Assembly (NCBI GenBank): GCA_030149525.1
Contig: JASBRJ010000031.1
Span: 1 to 55,566, forward strand
DNA: 55,566 bases
Direction: 5' to 3'
Origin: a bacterium
GTDB taxonomy: Bacteria; Vulcanimicrobiota; Xenobia; Xenobiales; JADMJV01
Shown here piece after piece: positions 1 to 9,264 of this stretch. The first letter of the stretch is position 1. Every line of letters begins with the position of its first letter. The translations under genes and the position numbers were made by a program. The notes under the pieces are model-generated. The model made no database searches. It was not told the DNA's origin and worked only from the letters and a program-made list of their open reading frames with translations.

Positions 1-149
1 CCGAGACCGCCCCAGAGGCGGCCGTAGCCTCACCGATTTTTCCTCACGTGCGGCCAGGCACGCCGCGGAAAACCCGGTGAGCCTACAACCACCTCTGGAA
101 CGCCCTCGACTCCAAAATCTTTATGTGACAAACCACTAGAAGCATCCCG

Positions 150-815
150 TTAGTCAGAATTGACATCCCGACCGGCTCCGTGCATGCTCACCAATCGCGC
201 CACCAAACAGGCGAAGTAAAACTGACCCAGGATCCCTTCCAATGCGGCGAGATTCCGCGCTCCCGCATTGAGGGGAACAATATCTCCATAGCCCATGGAA
301 CTGATATTGACAAAACTGAAGTAGAGAAAATGGAGCAGTGTCGACTCGCGGTTGTCATTGGCCGCCGCGACGCTGAAAGAGCCTGGAAAACTCGCGTTGA
401 TCCAGTAGAAGCAAAAAGCAAAACCCAGGCCCACCAACAAGAGTCCCAGAACCGCTCCAAAGAAGGTGTCGATAACAACCTCTTCATGAAACCAGAGATC
501 GATCAAGAGTAAGACGGCACAGACGGCGAAAAAGGACGCCGAAACGAACTGTCCCAACAGCGACCAGTCCTCCAGGAAAACAGCCTCACCAATGGTGAAC
601 CCACCCAAAAGAACGAGTACCACCGCTCTCTTTCGAGTATTGAGAACGGCGGCCGCACAGGAAACCACCAGAACGGAGTAGGTGAGCGGCCCCAGGGGCA
701 AGAGTCCGTTCTTCATGAAGAACGGTTCCAGCACCGCCACGATGAAGAACCAAAAAGAGGCGTTGAGGTATCGGTAGCTTCGCCAGTCAAGTTGGCTCGG
801 GGAGTGCTCTTGCAT
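150..815 (-). CDS. Two-TM potassium-channel-like membrane protein (Ion_trans_2 pore)
   Basis: A 221-residue membrane protein with about six hydrophobic segments, at roughly residues 20-35, 44-57, 63-80, 88-106, 116-138 and 186-207. Between the last two lies a pore loop ending in GYGD at 175-178, the potassium selectivity filter. The filter is preceded by ISSM instead of the usual T-x-x-T, so conduction may be altered. The pore is near the C-terminus, and no RCK/TrkA regulatory domain follows. The extra N-terminal helices are unlike a minimal KcsA channel. The ATG at 815 has no strong ribosome site. It is transcribed away from the gene at 939. The filter makes the family fairly secure; ion and gating are inferred. 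Confidence 0.8.
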   Translation of the reverse strand: MQEHSPSQLDWRSYRYLNASFWFFIVAVLEPFFMKNGLLPLGPLTYSVLVVSCAAAVLNTRKRAVVLVLLGGFTIGEAVFLEDWSLLGQFVSASFFAVCAVLLLIDLWFHEEVVIDTFFGAVLGLLLVGLGFAFCFYWINASFPGSFSVAAANDNRESTLLHFLYFSFVNISSMGYGDIVPLNAGARNLAALEGILGQFYFACLVARLVSMHGAGRDVNSD

Positions 816-881
816 GGTGGTGTGTTACCCGAGACAAGCTTTTTACTAACCTTCTGCTGTTTCAGATGGTCGTAACATGAT

Positions 882-923
882 GTTAACAACAATGTGTTAA
901 CCTGATCTCAAATCGCTTATAAG
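882..923 (+). promoter_or_regulatory. Double GTTAAC site and candidate promoter upstream of 939
   Basis: Two GTTAAC palindromes (882-887 and 896-901) lie 8 bases apart in the divergent intergenic region, followed by TATAAG at 918-923, a plausible -10 element. An AGGAGG ribosome site follows, just before the GTG at 939. The same palindrome occurs in several other intergenic regions of this window. Whether it binds a regulator or forms part of a promoter is inferred. Confidence 0.35.
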
Positions 924-938
924 TCTGCAGGAGGCTTC

Positions 939-1505
939 GTGAAACTCAATCGCGCCGGATTGACGCAGTACGCTCAATCGACCATTTCCCATTTTCAATC
1001 TCAGATGCCGAGTCTCACCCACGAATGGCAGAAAGCTCTCTACACCCGACGTACAGAAGAGAATCAGCAATTTCTGGACAAGTTTGAACAAACACCCGGC
1101 GATTCTATCGAAAAGGTCGCAAAGAACAGTAAAAGCCGGGGACTGCGTAAGGGAGTCGGTCGCGCGCTTCTGGGAGTGGCCGGGGCAGCTGCCCTAGGAG
1201 CGGGAATGGTGTTCGCAGGGGGAATCTTGGGCCCTGTCCTTGTTCTCGGGGCCGCCGCCTCACTGACGGTAGGGGCCGCCGCAGCCTCTGAGGGTCTCGA
1301 TAGTGAAGTGAATTTCCGTCATCAATTGAAAGGCCTCAACCATGAGATGGAGAGCGGAATGAAGCCCTCTATCAAAAGCGGAAGCTTTCCCCCCGCCGCC
1401 GCCCCGTCAAAGTCCACTACCGACGACCTATTTGATCCGCTCAACCCAATAGGATTTATCCACCCAACCTCTCCCTTGAACCCCAACAACATACTTAATC
1501 GATAG
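939..1505 (+). CDS. Glycine-zipper hydrophobic-core protein, function unknown
   Basis: A 188-residue protein starting at GTG 939, supported by the upstream AGGAGG. Residues 1-65 are polar and probably helical. Residues about 66-110 form a Gly/Ala-rich hydrophobic block with small residues every three to four positions, as in glycine-zipper membrane segments. A proline/serine-rich tail follows. There is no signal peptide. Similar blocks occur in the proteins at 13586, 24096 and, more weakly, 33075. Glycine zippers can insert into membranes or oligomerise; which applies here cannot be told. The glycosyltransferase gene at 1541 starts 35 bases downstream and may be cotranscribed. Confidence 0.7.
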   Translation: MKLNRAGLTQYAQSTISHFQSQMPSLTHEWQKALYTRRTEENQQFLDKFEQTPGDSIEKVAKNSKSRGLRKGVGRALLGVAGAAALGAGMVFAGGILGPVLVLGAAASLTVGAAAASEGLDSEVNFRHQLKGLNHEMESGMKPSIKSGSFPPAAAPSKSTTDDLFDPLNPIGFIHPTSPLNPNNILNR

Positions 1506-1540
1506 CAGGTAAGCAGGCGGCGCGTTTTAATCTCTTCCTT

Positions 1541-2662
1541 ATGCGTCGTCACAAGGTTGCTTTGTTTTCCACTTCCGTGGGAGCCGGTCATACGCGAGCC
1601 GCCCAGGCCCTGGAATCGGTCGCTTCCGACTACCCACTGGAGGTCGAGCATGTCGATACGCTCAGCCTAATGCCTCGAGCCTTCGGCAAACTGTACCGCG
1701 ACGCATACCTGGATGTAGTGGAGCACGCTCCCCAGGTCTTTAGCTGGTTGTTCGAACTCACCGACAAGCCGTTTCAACCCGACGCCATAAGACTTGCCCT
1801 GGAAGAGGCCAGTGCGCGCAAGTTCTACAAATTTCTCAAAAGCTTCCAGCCGGATCTCGTTCTCTGCACCCATTTTCTGCCTACAACGCTCGCCTTCCAG
1901 GGCCGAGAAAAGGGTCGTGGGAATTATTGTATTGCCACTGTCATCACGGATTTCGATGTCCACGGGATGTGGCTTGCCGCCCCCTCCGACCACTACTTCG
2001 TAGCCGTCCCTGAAGCCCGAGCCTACCTTCGCTCTTTCGGTGTCTCCAGCCGAGCCATCACCGTCTCGGGGATCCCAACCCATCCGTCTTTCCACAGCCA
2101 CGGTGATCGAAAAGAGTTGGCCGTAAAGCTTGGTCTCAACCCAGAGCTTCCCACTATTCTGCTCTCTGCCGGAGGCCTTGGCAGCGGCCGTTTGGATGAG
2201 ACCCTGAAGGCGATTCGCGAGGTGAGAACGCGGCTTCAGATTATCGTCGTTTGTGGACGGAACGAAGAACTTCGCCGCTCCGTGGAAGAGTTGGCCACCC
2301 GCTCGGACGGGAAGGAACATCTTGTTCATCCCCTGGGATTTACTCACGAATTCCATCACTACATGACCTGTTCCGACGTCATGATCGGTAAACCCGGTGG
2401 AATGACAACCTGGGAGTCCATGGTCAAGGGATTGCCCTGGATTGTAGTCGATCCGATTCCCGGCCAAGAAGAACGAAATACCTATCATCTGTTGGAGGCC
2501 GGAATCGCAATGTGGGCCTACGAACCGCGCACCCTGGCCTACAAGATCGAAAAACTACTTGAAGGCGACCGTCTCCAGCGGATGACGCTGAACGCCCGCG
2601 CCTTGGCGAAGCCTGAGGCCGCTGCGGAGATTCTCAACGTCTGTTCCGAATTGCTCCACTAA
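1541..2662 (+). CDS. MGDG synthase/UgtP-like diacylglycerol glycosyltransferase
   Basis: A 373-residue GT-B enzyme of the monogalactosyldiacylglycerol synthase/processive diacylglycerol glucosyltransferase group, about the family's usual length. The N-terminal half has the lipid-acceptor motif S-x-G-A-G-H at about 12-17 and a T-H-F-L-P-T segment near 110. The C-terminal half has the glycine loop GGLGSG near 210 and the nucleotide-sugar motif G-K-P-G-G-M-T-T-W-E near 285. The family moves a sugar from a UDP-sugar to diacylglycerol on the inner membrane face. The sugar and the product lipid cannot be read from sequence. No strong ribosome site precedes the ATG. Confidence 0.85.
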   Translation: MRRHKVALFSTSVGAGHTRAAQALESVASDYPLEVEHVDTLSLMPRAFGKLYRDAYLDVVEHAPQVFSWLFELTDKPFQPDAIRLALEEASARKFYKFLKSFQPDLVLCTHFLPTTLAFQGREKGRGNYCIATVITDFDVHGMWLAAPSDHYFVAVPEARAYLRSFGVSSRAITVSGIPTHPSFHSHGDRKELAVKLGLNPELPTILLSAGGLGSGRLDETLKAIREVRTRLQIIVVCGRNEELRRSVEELATRSDGKEHLVHPLGFTHEFHHYMTCSDVMIGKPGGMTTWESMVKGLPWIVVDPIPGQEERNTYHLLEAGIAMWAYEPRTLAYKIEKLLEGDRLQRMTLNARALAKPEAAAEILNVCSELLH

Positions 2663-2677
2663 GATAGAAGTGCCTCA

Positions 2678-2730
2678 AGACTTTTTCAGCCTTTTTTAAG
2701 ACTCTTGTTATTTCTGGCAATCCGTTAACA
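2678..2730 (+). promoter_or_regulatory. Upstream blocks shared by the two large subtilase genes (copy A)
   Basis: Two short blocks upstream of subtilase A recur upstream of subtilase B: AGACTTTTTCAGC at 2678-2690 (14714-14727 in copy B, one T longer) and TCCGTTAACA at 2721-2730 (14735-14744 in copy B). The spacing between them differs. Conservation outside the genes suggests a retained control region, but no standard -35/-10 pair fits the 17-base spacing. Confidence 0.4.
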
Positions 2731-2822
2731 TCTAGGACCCAACACCTCGCCCTGCAGCTTATAGATTGTGCTCACACTTTAAGCTTCATCCGCTAAAAGT
2801 CCGAAAGAGAGAATTTTATAAT

Positions 2823-5066
2823 ATGCAGATCAATATCAATCGTTCTATCCTCAGTTCCCAGGCCGCCCGCCCTAAGGCCGCCGCAGCCGCGCCTGCCCAA
2901 GCAGCGCCCGCTGCCGCTCAAGCCGCCCCCGGCGAAAGCTCTTCTCTGAGCTCGGTGCCTGCCAGAATCGCCACGGTTTCTCCCCAGGCTGCCGCTGAAG
3001 TGGCCGCCAAATACGAAGGTGCCGAAGTGGTTCCCGGTGAGATGATGGTCAAGCTCCATCCTGGAATGGAAGCCGGCCTGATGGGCGACTTCGCCAGCGA
3101 GTACGGCGCGAAAGTCGTTGAGAAGTTCGACACCGGCGTTTTCAAAAGCTTCGGTGGTGAGCTCATTCGAATCAAGCTCCCCGCAGGAATCGACTACGCC
3201 GAAGCTGTGGCTGCTATGGCCGACGACAGCCGAGTCGCCTACGCCGAGCCCAACCTGGTCTACACTCTTCCCGAAGTACAACACGGACAAGAGCAGCAGC
3301 AAGGTCAGGAGCCTCCTAAGGATCCCACCAATCCTAACGACCCCGACTTCAACAAGCTGTGGGGCTTGAACAACGACGGCCAAACCGGTGGTACCGCCGG
3401 TGCCGACGTATCAGCCAAAGAAGCGTGGGCCATCACCACCGGTGACGGCTCCGACAACGGCCCTCTGATCGCGGTTATCGATACCGGTATTGACTACACT
3501 CACCCTGACCTTGCGGCCAACATGTGGACCAACCCCGGCGAAATCCCCGGAGACGGCATCGACAACGACAATAACGGAGTCATCGACGACGTACACGGCT
3601 ACAACGCTTTCGCCGACAACGGCGACCCCATGGACGGACACTCCCACGGAACTCACTGCTCCGGTACCATTGCCGGTGTAGGGAACAACGGAGTGGGCGT
3701 CACCGGTGTGATGCACGACGCCAACCTGATGGCCGTTAAGATTTTCTCCGACGCCGGTCGCACCAGCACCGACGCCATCGTTCGCGGTATCATGTACAGC
3801 GCTAAGATGGGTGCCGACATCACCTCCAACAGCTGGGGTGGCGGACCTCGCTCAGAAGCCATCTACGACGCGTTCAAATCCAACGACGCTCTGCACGTTA
3901 TCGCTGCCGGTAACTCCGGATACGACAACGACAAGCGCGACAACTTCCCCTCCAACTACGACCTGGACAATATCGTCGCCGTAGCCGCTATCGACCACAA
4001 CGATGCCAAGGCTCGATTCTCCCAGTACGGCGCGAAGAACGTCGACGTTTCGGCTCCCGGTGTGGACATCTACTCTACTATCAACGGTGGCGGATACGCT
4101 TCTTACAGCGGTACATCGATGGCAACCCCTCACGTTTCCGGCGGCGCAGGCCTCATCATGAGCCAGTACCCTGAAATGTCGAACGCCGAAATCAAAGATC
4201 GCTTGATCTTCGGTTCTGATCGCAAAGAAGCCCTCAACGACATTTCCGTGTCCGACGGTCGAGTGAACTTCGCCTCTTCTTTGGAAGACGACAAGGTTGC
4301 TCCCGGCGCTCCCAACGACTTCAAAACCAGCAACCTCACCAGCCGCGGCGGTACCCTCTCTTGGACCTCCGTAGGTGACGACAAGTGGGCCAACGGCGCT
4401 GCTCAAACCGTGGAGATCCGCGTTTCCGACCAGCCCATCACCGCCGACAACTTCGCTGAAGCCACCGCTTTCACCATGGCTGGTGCAGCTGAAGTGGGCG
4501 ACCTGGCTTCCATCAACTTCAGTTCCGCGCCCAGCGAAAACGCCTCAAGCGTACACTTCGCTATGCGCAGCATCGACAATGTGGGCAACAAGTCGGAGAT
4601 CCGCACCGCTTCGGCCAACGTTCCGGCGGCTGCTGTGGCTCTGGCTGAAAACTTCGACGGCGAGAGCAACGGCTTCACCGCAACCGGCGACTTCAAAACC
4701 GTGGAAGTTGAAGGACGCGGAAAAGTCTTCAGCTCAGCTTCCGGCGAAGGTGGTTCCAAAGGCGCTTCCGCCATCACCTCGGGTGCTATCGACCTCACCG
4801 AGAAGACCGGCGCTTACCTGAAGTTCGACGCCAAGACCTCCCTCAGCTGGGGTGAGAATGCGACCGTTCAGGTTTCTGAAGACGGTGGCGAAAACTGGAC
4901 CCGCGTGGGCGCTATGGAGCGTCGTTCCGACTGGAGCGAGCAGGGCATCGACCTGTCCGCTTTCGACGGCAAGAGCATCCAGATCCGCTTCGACGTACAG
5001 TCTCGTGAAGGCCGTAACTCGGCTGGAATGATGGTTGACAATGTGAAGCTTCTGGCCGACCAGTAA
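2823..5066 (+). CDS. Subtilisin-like serine protease A (S8), large, without signal peptide
   Basis: A 747-residue S8 protease. I place the start at ATG 2823, which has a GAAAGAGAGA leader and matches the start of the paralog at 14824; a longer TTG start at 2766 is unlikely. Order: Ala/Pro-rich leader (1-55); prodomain (about 60-145, opening P-G-E-M-M-V-K); catalytic domain (about 175-490) with D220, H275, oxyanion N364 and S432 in GTSMATPHVSG, plus an Asp/Asn/Gly-rich likely calcium loop; Fn3-like region (about 495-610); C-terminal jelly-roll-like region. The family cleaves proteins after autoprocessing. No hydrophobic export signal is visible, which is odd for this design. A strong terminator follows. 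Confidence 0.93.
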   Translation: MQININRSILSSQAARPKAAAAAPAQAAPAAAQAAPGESSSLSSVPARIATVSPQAAAEVAAKYEGAEVVPGEMMVKLHPGMEAGLMGDFASEYGAKVVEKFDTGVFKSFGGELIRIKLPAGIDYAEAVAAMADDSRVAYAEPNLVYTLPEVQHGQEQQQGQEPPKDPTNPNDPDFNKLWGLNNDGQTGGTAGADVSAKEAWAITTGDGSDNGPLIAVIDTGIDYTHPDLAANMWTNPGEIPGDGIDNDNNGVIDDVHGYNAFADNGDPMDGHSHGTHCSGTIAGVGNNGVGVTGVMHDANLMAVKIFSDAGRTSTDAIVRGIMYSAKMGADITSNSWGGGPRSEAIYDAFKSNDALHVIAAGNSGYDNDKRDNFPSNYDLDNIVAVAAIDHNDAKARFSQYGAKNVDVSAPGVDIYSTINGGGYASYSGTSMATPHVSGGAGLIMSQYPEMSNAEIKDRLIFGSDRKEALNDISVSDGRVNFASSLEDDKVAPGAPNDFKTSNLTSRGGTLSWTSVGDDKWANGAAQTVEIRVSDQPITADNFAEATAFTMAGAAEVGDLASINFSSAPSENASSVHFAMRSIDNVGNKSEIRTASANVPAAAVALAENFDGESNGFTATGDFKTVEVEGRGKVFSSASGEGGSKGASAITSGAIDLTEKTGAYLKFDAKTSLSWGENATVQVSEDGGENWTRVGAMERRSDWSEQGIDLSAFDGKSIQIRFDVQSREGRNSAGMMVDNVKLLADQ

Positions 5067-5084
5067 AATCTCTCAAATGGACTT

Positions 5085-5116
5085 AAAGGGAGCCGGGAAA
5101 CCGGCTCCCTTTTTTT
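5085..5116 (+). terminator. Rho-independent terminator after subtilase A
   Basis: A perfect stem, GGGAGCCGG (5088-5096) with CCGGCTCCC (5101-5109) and a GAAA loop, extendable by three A-T pairs and followed by seven T residues (5110-5116). It lies 18 bases after the stop codon at 5066. Confidence 0.93.
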
Positions 5117-5196
5117 GATCCCTCGGCATCCAGGGGAAATAAAGTAGCGCTCTTTGCGACCACAGGTTTATCCACTCAGAAAGGGCCTCACCATCC

Positions 5197-6747
5197 TTGG
5201 ACAACTCAGTTTGGAGCGCGTTTCGGGCCTACCGTCGAGGAACTCTCGGTGCCGACCACGCGCTTATTGAAGCAACCCTGCCTACCGTTCTTTTCCTGGC
5301 CCAGAGTGAACAGATTTCTGATATTTACCAGACTATAGGTGAACGAGCTCATCAGTTTAAAAAGCATGACGTCTTGCTTGATTGGCTCCGCCCAATTGTC
5401 GCTCAGACGGCTCCGGGAGGGGGCAGTGCCGTCGACTCCGAGCCGTTAAGACTGGCTCTATCAGGATTGGAGTCGGTGCGCTCGCAGCCCGAGCTTCTGA
5501 GCGCTCTGAAAGACTTTTACACTCGACTTACGGTCAACGGATTCATTCCCACCATGCTTTGCAGCGCAGTTCTATTGGCTTGTCTTGACCGTTGCTGGTA
5601 CTCCTCGTATGAACCGACCTCGTTGAACGGATCCGGATGGCTTACCTTGCTGACGGTAGGGGCCGCCCTCACCGGTTACTGTCTCACCGGAATAGTCGGA
5701 CACCTCTGGGGCGTCTTTCGTCAGGAGTGGTGCGGATGGGGAGCTATCTCGCTTTCCAGCGTCTACACCCTCACAAGTCTTTGCTATTTCCTCATCACCA
5801 TAGAAGGCCGTACGAATCACCGCGACAGCCTGGAACGGTTTCTTGAACTTGTCGTTTGCCTGCTCCTGAGCATCTTTATCTCAGCTCTTGTGCTGGCCCC
5901 CCACCTTGCCCTGGTCCGAAGTCGACCATGGGTATCCGGTGCCCAACCGTGGTGGCTCAAAATGCTCCTGAGGCTCACTCTTTTCTCGGCTTTCCTCCTT
6001 GCCTTGGCCTGGACTGGGAACTTCGTCTTCCAGAGAAGTCTGGGGTTTGAGTTAAGTAGAGCTTGTCGACACGTATCGCCGGTCAAGGGTGGGGAAGACT
6101 TCTTTCTCATCCGAGCGAGAGAGAATCGTCCGACTGCCGACTCACTCAATCTACAAAACCCCATAACCGATTCACAGAAAATTCCCATCATACGCTCGGC
6201 CAAACCAGGCTCGCAAGTAAACTGGATTCTGCTTGACCATCTGCTCTGTTCCACCGAAATCGAGTTCAAAAGCGGAAAACACCTTGACCCTCGGGTGCGA
6301 GGTGAGCTGATTGCCACCTTGAAGCACCGCCGACAACGCCGTCCGGTCGCTCATTTGAAACAGCGCCTACTCCAAGAGGCAGCCTTCGTCAACCAGGCTC
6401 CCCTCACTGCTCGTGTCCCCGCTCGGGTTAGACAAGCGGTTGAGGGTTGGCGCTTTCTGGAGGCTCATCCCAAATTTGAATCGCTGCAGCATTTTCTGAC
6501 CAAAGAACAGACGCTTCAATTGAGCGAGAGGTTTCCTTTCTGGTCGGGTCAACTTGCAGAGAACTGCCGATACTGGCAAGTGGAGCAATCCCTGTTGGAA
6601 ATTTTAGTTGCAGACGATCTCAGCTACCACAAGGGCGAAACGGTCAAGCTTTTAAGCGTCCTCAAACCGGAAACCTTAGAATTTCTGAAACAGGGAGACA
6701 TGGTGTTTGACTGGTCCGGCTTAGGGCCTGGACTGATTGAGGGCTAA
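5197..6747 (+). CDS. Multi-pass membrane protein of unknown function
   Basis: A 516-residue protein that I do not recognise. An N-terminal polar helical region (1-120) is followed by about five transmembrane segments between roughly 125 and 295, then a 220-residue soluble C-terminal part rich in Arg, Leu and Glu. No catalytic motif stands out. The start is TTG 5197, with AAAGGG about 11 bases upstream; no in-frame ATG lies near the front. It stands alone after the terminator of subtilase A. Confidence 0.65.
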   Translation: MDNSVWSAFRAYRRGTLGADHALIEATLPTVLFLAQSEQISDIYQTIGERAHQFKKHDVLLDWLRPIVAQTAPGGGSAVDSEPLRLALSGLESVRSQPELLSALKDFYTRLTVNGFIPTMLCSAVLLACLDRCWYSSYEPTSLNGSGWLTLLTVGAALTGYCLTGIVGHLWGVFRQEWCGWGAISLSSVYTLTSLCYFLITIEGRTNHRDSLERFLELVVCLLLSIFISALVLAPHLALVRSRPWVSGAQPWWLKMLLRLTLFSAFLLALAWTGNFVFQRSLGFELSRACRHVSPVKGGEDFFLIRARENRPTADSLNLQNPITDSQKIPIIRSAKPGSQVNWILLDHLLCSTEIEFKSGKHLDPRVRGELIATLKHRRQRRPVAHLKQRLLQEAAFVNQAPLTARVPARVRQAVEGWRFLEAHPKFESLQHFLTKEQTLQLSERFPFWSGQLAENCRYWQVEQSLLEILVADDLSYHKGETVKLLSVLKPETLEFLKQGDMVFDWSGLGPGLIEG

Positions 6748-6901
6748 AATCCCCGTCATAAGCGTGGTCAGAGAGAGTGCCATAAACGGTATGAAGAGAG
6801 TGAATGTGCTGTACATAGGCCTAGTTTAACCCCTCCATTTCCCCTCCTTCCGTGATAATTGATACAACGGGAAGCACTTGTCTTTATTTTCAAGGACGTT
6901 G

Positions 6902-7540
6902 ATGGGGAAGCACCAAGTATTCCGCATGGCCCAACGAGTTCTCAAGGAAGTCCAACTGACGTTCCGTCACACGACACCCACAAGCTTCGCTCCCGGTACG
7001 GAAGGCAAGAGATGGTTCTTCGAGGTTCCGGACGAGCGTGACAATCAGGAGAACTGGAGCGAGTTGCTTCACCGAATCACCTACAATGCCAACTGCCTTC
7101 TTCGTCAGGAGCAGCCCAGCGATAATGGATGGTGGGCGATGGAAAGCTTCCAGACCCAAACGGTGGATTCCGAAAAGGCTTTATCCTGGAACGGGGAAAC
7201 CACAGCCGAAAGCGCTCTGCCTACGATTCCATGGTGTGTCCTTCAGACCAGCTGGGAGCCGTCCATCTGCTACTGGGTCGACTCTCACGGCATCTATGAT
7301 GCTCTGGACTTCAACGCCTACTGCGAACTGCTCGCTTTTCGCTGGGCCGAGCAAGGAAAGCCCGTTGAAGCTGCCCGGGAATTCTTACGAAAGCTCTACC
7401 CGGATGCTTGGGAGCGTATCTGGAACGAAAGACTCCATAGAATGGAGAACATCGCCTGTATCAGAGAGCCCAATCCTATACCCGTTTTCCGCCGGCCCGG
7501 AGAGCGCCCCTGGACCTCCGGTCCGCCTCAAAGCCCCTGA
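6902..7540 (+). CDS. Hypothetical protein, soluble
   Basis: A 212-residue protein, unrecognised, rich in Trp and Arg, with no signal peptide or membrane segment. ATG 6902 is chosen because AAGGA lies about 6 bases upstream; a TTG at 6878 would add eight residues. The middle (about 125-180) looks helical, and the C-terminus is Pro-rich. The last 13 bases overlap, tail to tail, the end of the GspF-like gene on the opposite strand. Confidence 0.6.
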   Translation: MGKHQVFRMAQRVLKEVQLTFRHTTPTSFAPGTEGKRWFFEVPDERDNQENWSELLHRITYNANCLLRQEQPSDNGWWAMESFQTQTVDSEKALSWNGETTAESALPTIPWCVLQTSWEPSICYWVDSHGIYDALDFNAYCELLAFRWAEQGKPVEAAREFLRKLYPDAWERIWNERLHRMENIACIREPNPIPVFRRPGERPWTSGPPQSP

Positions 7541-8586
7541 ACGATTTTCGCCAGGGGAAGAAGGGCTGCCACAGCCGTGGTTCCAACGAGAACCCCCATG
7601 ATGAGCAAGGAGAGGGGCTCTAGCATGGCAACACAGGCATCGACTTTTCTTTCCAGATCGCCCTCGATGAGGGTGGCCGCGTGGCGGATCATCTTAACTG
7701 TGTCTCCACTCTCTTCCCCCACCCGAATGGCTTGAATAACAATATCCGGAAACGCCCCTGTCTCTTTCAGACTGTCGGAGAGATACTTGCCTTCAATCAC
7801 CGCCTGCACCGCCGAACTCGTTTTCGATTCGAAGTAAGGGTCGTCGGTGGATCTGAGCGCCAGCGGCAAAGCTTGGTGAAGAGGAAACCCCGTTTCCATC
7901 ATGAGAGCCAGACCGAAGGAAAACCGACCCACGGCAAGCCCCTCCCACACCTCCCCAAAAGCCGGCGCCTTATGAATCACCTCGAAGACGATAACACGGC
8001 TATCCGGATTTGTCGTGAGTTGCTGGACCAGGATTGTCACCAGAATGGCCGCCACGCAAAGACTACCCGAGACAGCCGGATTGGACAGACTGTGGGAGAA
8101 ACCGGCTACCAGGCGAGTGATGAACGGTAGCCCCACATCCAGAGAAATGAGGAAGTCGAACAGACCACGGAAAAGAAGCGGCGGCACGACCAAGGCCATC
8201 AGGATGCAAGCCACCATGAGAAAAATCGGGTAAATCAGCGCGCTTCGAACCTTCTGCTGAGTCTCATTATTCTTCTCACTGATCTCCGCCAGGCGCTCCA
8301 GAACGCGAGTTATGGAGCCGGTCTCAAACCCGATTTCTACCAGGCTCACATCGAATTTGGCGAAGGCTCGCGGATACTGTGCCATGGCATGATGGAGAGT
8401 TTGCCCTTGCTCAAGTTTGGTGCAGAGTTCCAAGATCACCAGGGAAAACTCTTCGTCGGCCGTGTCGGCCAGAGCTTCCAGGGCGTTCATCAGTTGAAGG
8501 CCGCTATTGAACATCAAGGACAAGGCACGGTAGAACGTTGCCTTCCGCGGCAAGTCGAGCTGAACTTTCCATGCCTCCCGAGCCAT
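7528..8586 (-). CDS. GspF/PilC-like inner-membrane platform protein (island A)
   Basis: A 352-residue protein with two T2SSF domains, each ending in transmembrane helices (hydrophobic stretches near 115-140, 165-190 and 320-345). The usual family signatures are present: G-x-x-L near the start, V-E-I-G-F-E-T-G in repeat one and I-R-V-G-E-E-S-G-D in repeat two, with E-P-L-S-L-L-I-M-G in the last helix. This protein forms the membrane platform under type II secretion pseudopili or type IV pili. It is divergent from the pseudopilin genes at 8644-11450. No assembly ATPase or secretin gene is in the window. It is slightly shorter than classical GspF (about 400 residues). Confidence 0.9.
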   Translation of the reverse strand: MAREAWKVQLDLPRKATFYRALSLMFNSGLQLMNALEALADTADEEFSLVILELCTKLEQGQTLHHAMAQYPRAFAKFDVSLVEIGFETGSITRVLERLAEISEKNNETQQKVRSALIYPIFLMVACILMALVVPPLLFRGLFDFLISLDVGLPFITRLVAGFSHSLSNPAVSGSLCVAAILVTILVQQLTTNPDSRVIVFEVIHKAPAFGEVWEGLAVGRFSFGLALMMETGFPLHQALPLALRSTDDPYFESKTSSAVQAVIEGKYLSDSLKETGAFPDIVIQAIRVGEESGDTVKMIRHAATLIEGDLERKVDACVAMLEPLSLLIMGVLVGTTAVAALLPLAKIVQGL

Positions 8587-8643
8587 CAGGATCTGTTTGC
8601 TATGTTTGGACCAAACCTTGCTTTTTGGCTACACTGTCTTGTA
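8587..8643. promoter_or_regulatory. Divergent promoter region between gspF-like and pseudopilin genes
   Basis: Only 57 bases separate the divergent start codons of the GspF-like gene (8586) and the first pseudopilin (8644). TACACT (8633-8638) is a possible -10 element for the plus strand. Both transcripts must start here or within the coding ends, so the genes are probably co-regulated. Confidence 0.3.
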
Positions 8644-9264
8644 GTGAAACACGGTCAAAGGAAATTCCATCGGGGGACGACACTCGTCGAGGTCCTTATC
8701 GCCACAGGATTGTTGGCCGGTTTGGCCACTCTGGTGACCGCGTTCTTCATCACCGTTCTTCGCTCCACAGGGGAAAACCATGAAAAGTCAGGCCTCCAGA
8801 GTGAGGCCTCAGTGATCCTTCGCTACATAGAATCCGACTTGGAAAGCGCCCACTCCAGCAAGATTCTCACTGCCCAGCCGGGTGGACCGGGAACAGACTT
8901 CTTTCTCTCTATCCAGCAAATCGACGGGGTGGATGTGAACGGGTTTCTCCGCTGGAAAAATCAAGCGGTCATCTATCGTTGGGACTCCACCCGGACGGCC
9001 CTCATCCGCAAAGTCTGGCCACCGGATACGGCCTCTCTGGGGATCGATTTTGAAACCTTTAGCCCTCCGACCCTCACCGAGACACAGCTCGAAACCATGG
9101 CCACCACACCCAACCAGACGGAGCGACAGTTCTCACAACGGGTGATTCTGTTTAGCTTTCGCCAGCAGCTGGAAGCCCTCTGGCAACTCCGCCTGATTCT
9201 CCATCACCCCTCCATCCCCAACTCCCGTATGGAATTCAGTCGAAGGATCTTTCTCGGCTCATGA
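8644..9264 (+). CDS. Pseudopilin, GspJ/PilW-like (island A)
   Basis: A 206-residue type IV prepilin-like protein. The prepilin peptidase site is clear: basic leader K-H-G-Q-R-K-F-H-R-G, cleavage after G11, then T-T-L-V-E with Glu at +5 and a 20-residue hydrophobic helix. GTG 8644 gives this short leader; the frame stays open upstream, but that extension reads through the antisense of the GspF-like gene. The size and soluble part fit a minor GspJ-type pseudopilin. Its stop overlaps the next start (ATGA), so translation is coupled to the second pseudopilin. Confidence 0.8.
   Translation: MKHGQRKFHRGTTLVEVLIATGLLAGLATLVTAFFITVLRSTGENHEKSGLQSEASVILRYIESDLESAHSSKILTAQPGGPGTDFFLSIQQIDGVDVNGFLRWKNQAVIYRWDSTRTALIRKVWPPDTASLGIDFETFSPPTLTETQLETMATTPNQTERQFSQRVILFSFRQQLEALWQLRLILHHPSIPNSRMEFSRRIFLGS

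Noticed and set aside
7-21. Short inverted repeat at the left edge (stem CCGCC/GGCGG)
   Set aside because: Five pairs only and no T run. Nothing else in bases 1-149 could be supported; a frame from 2 to about 139 has no recognisable content.
882-902. GTTAAC as a normal -35 box
   Set aside because: Before the subtilases no matching -10 lies 16-18 bases downstream, so I keep it only as a candidate site.
1667-2488. 273-residue open frame on the minus strand
   Set aside because: Antisense of the glycosyltransferase, which has clear motifs in the sense strand.
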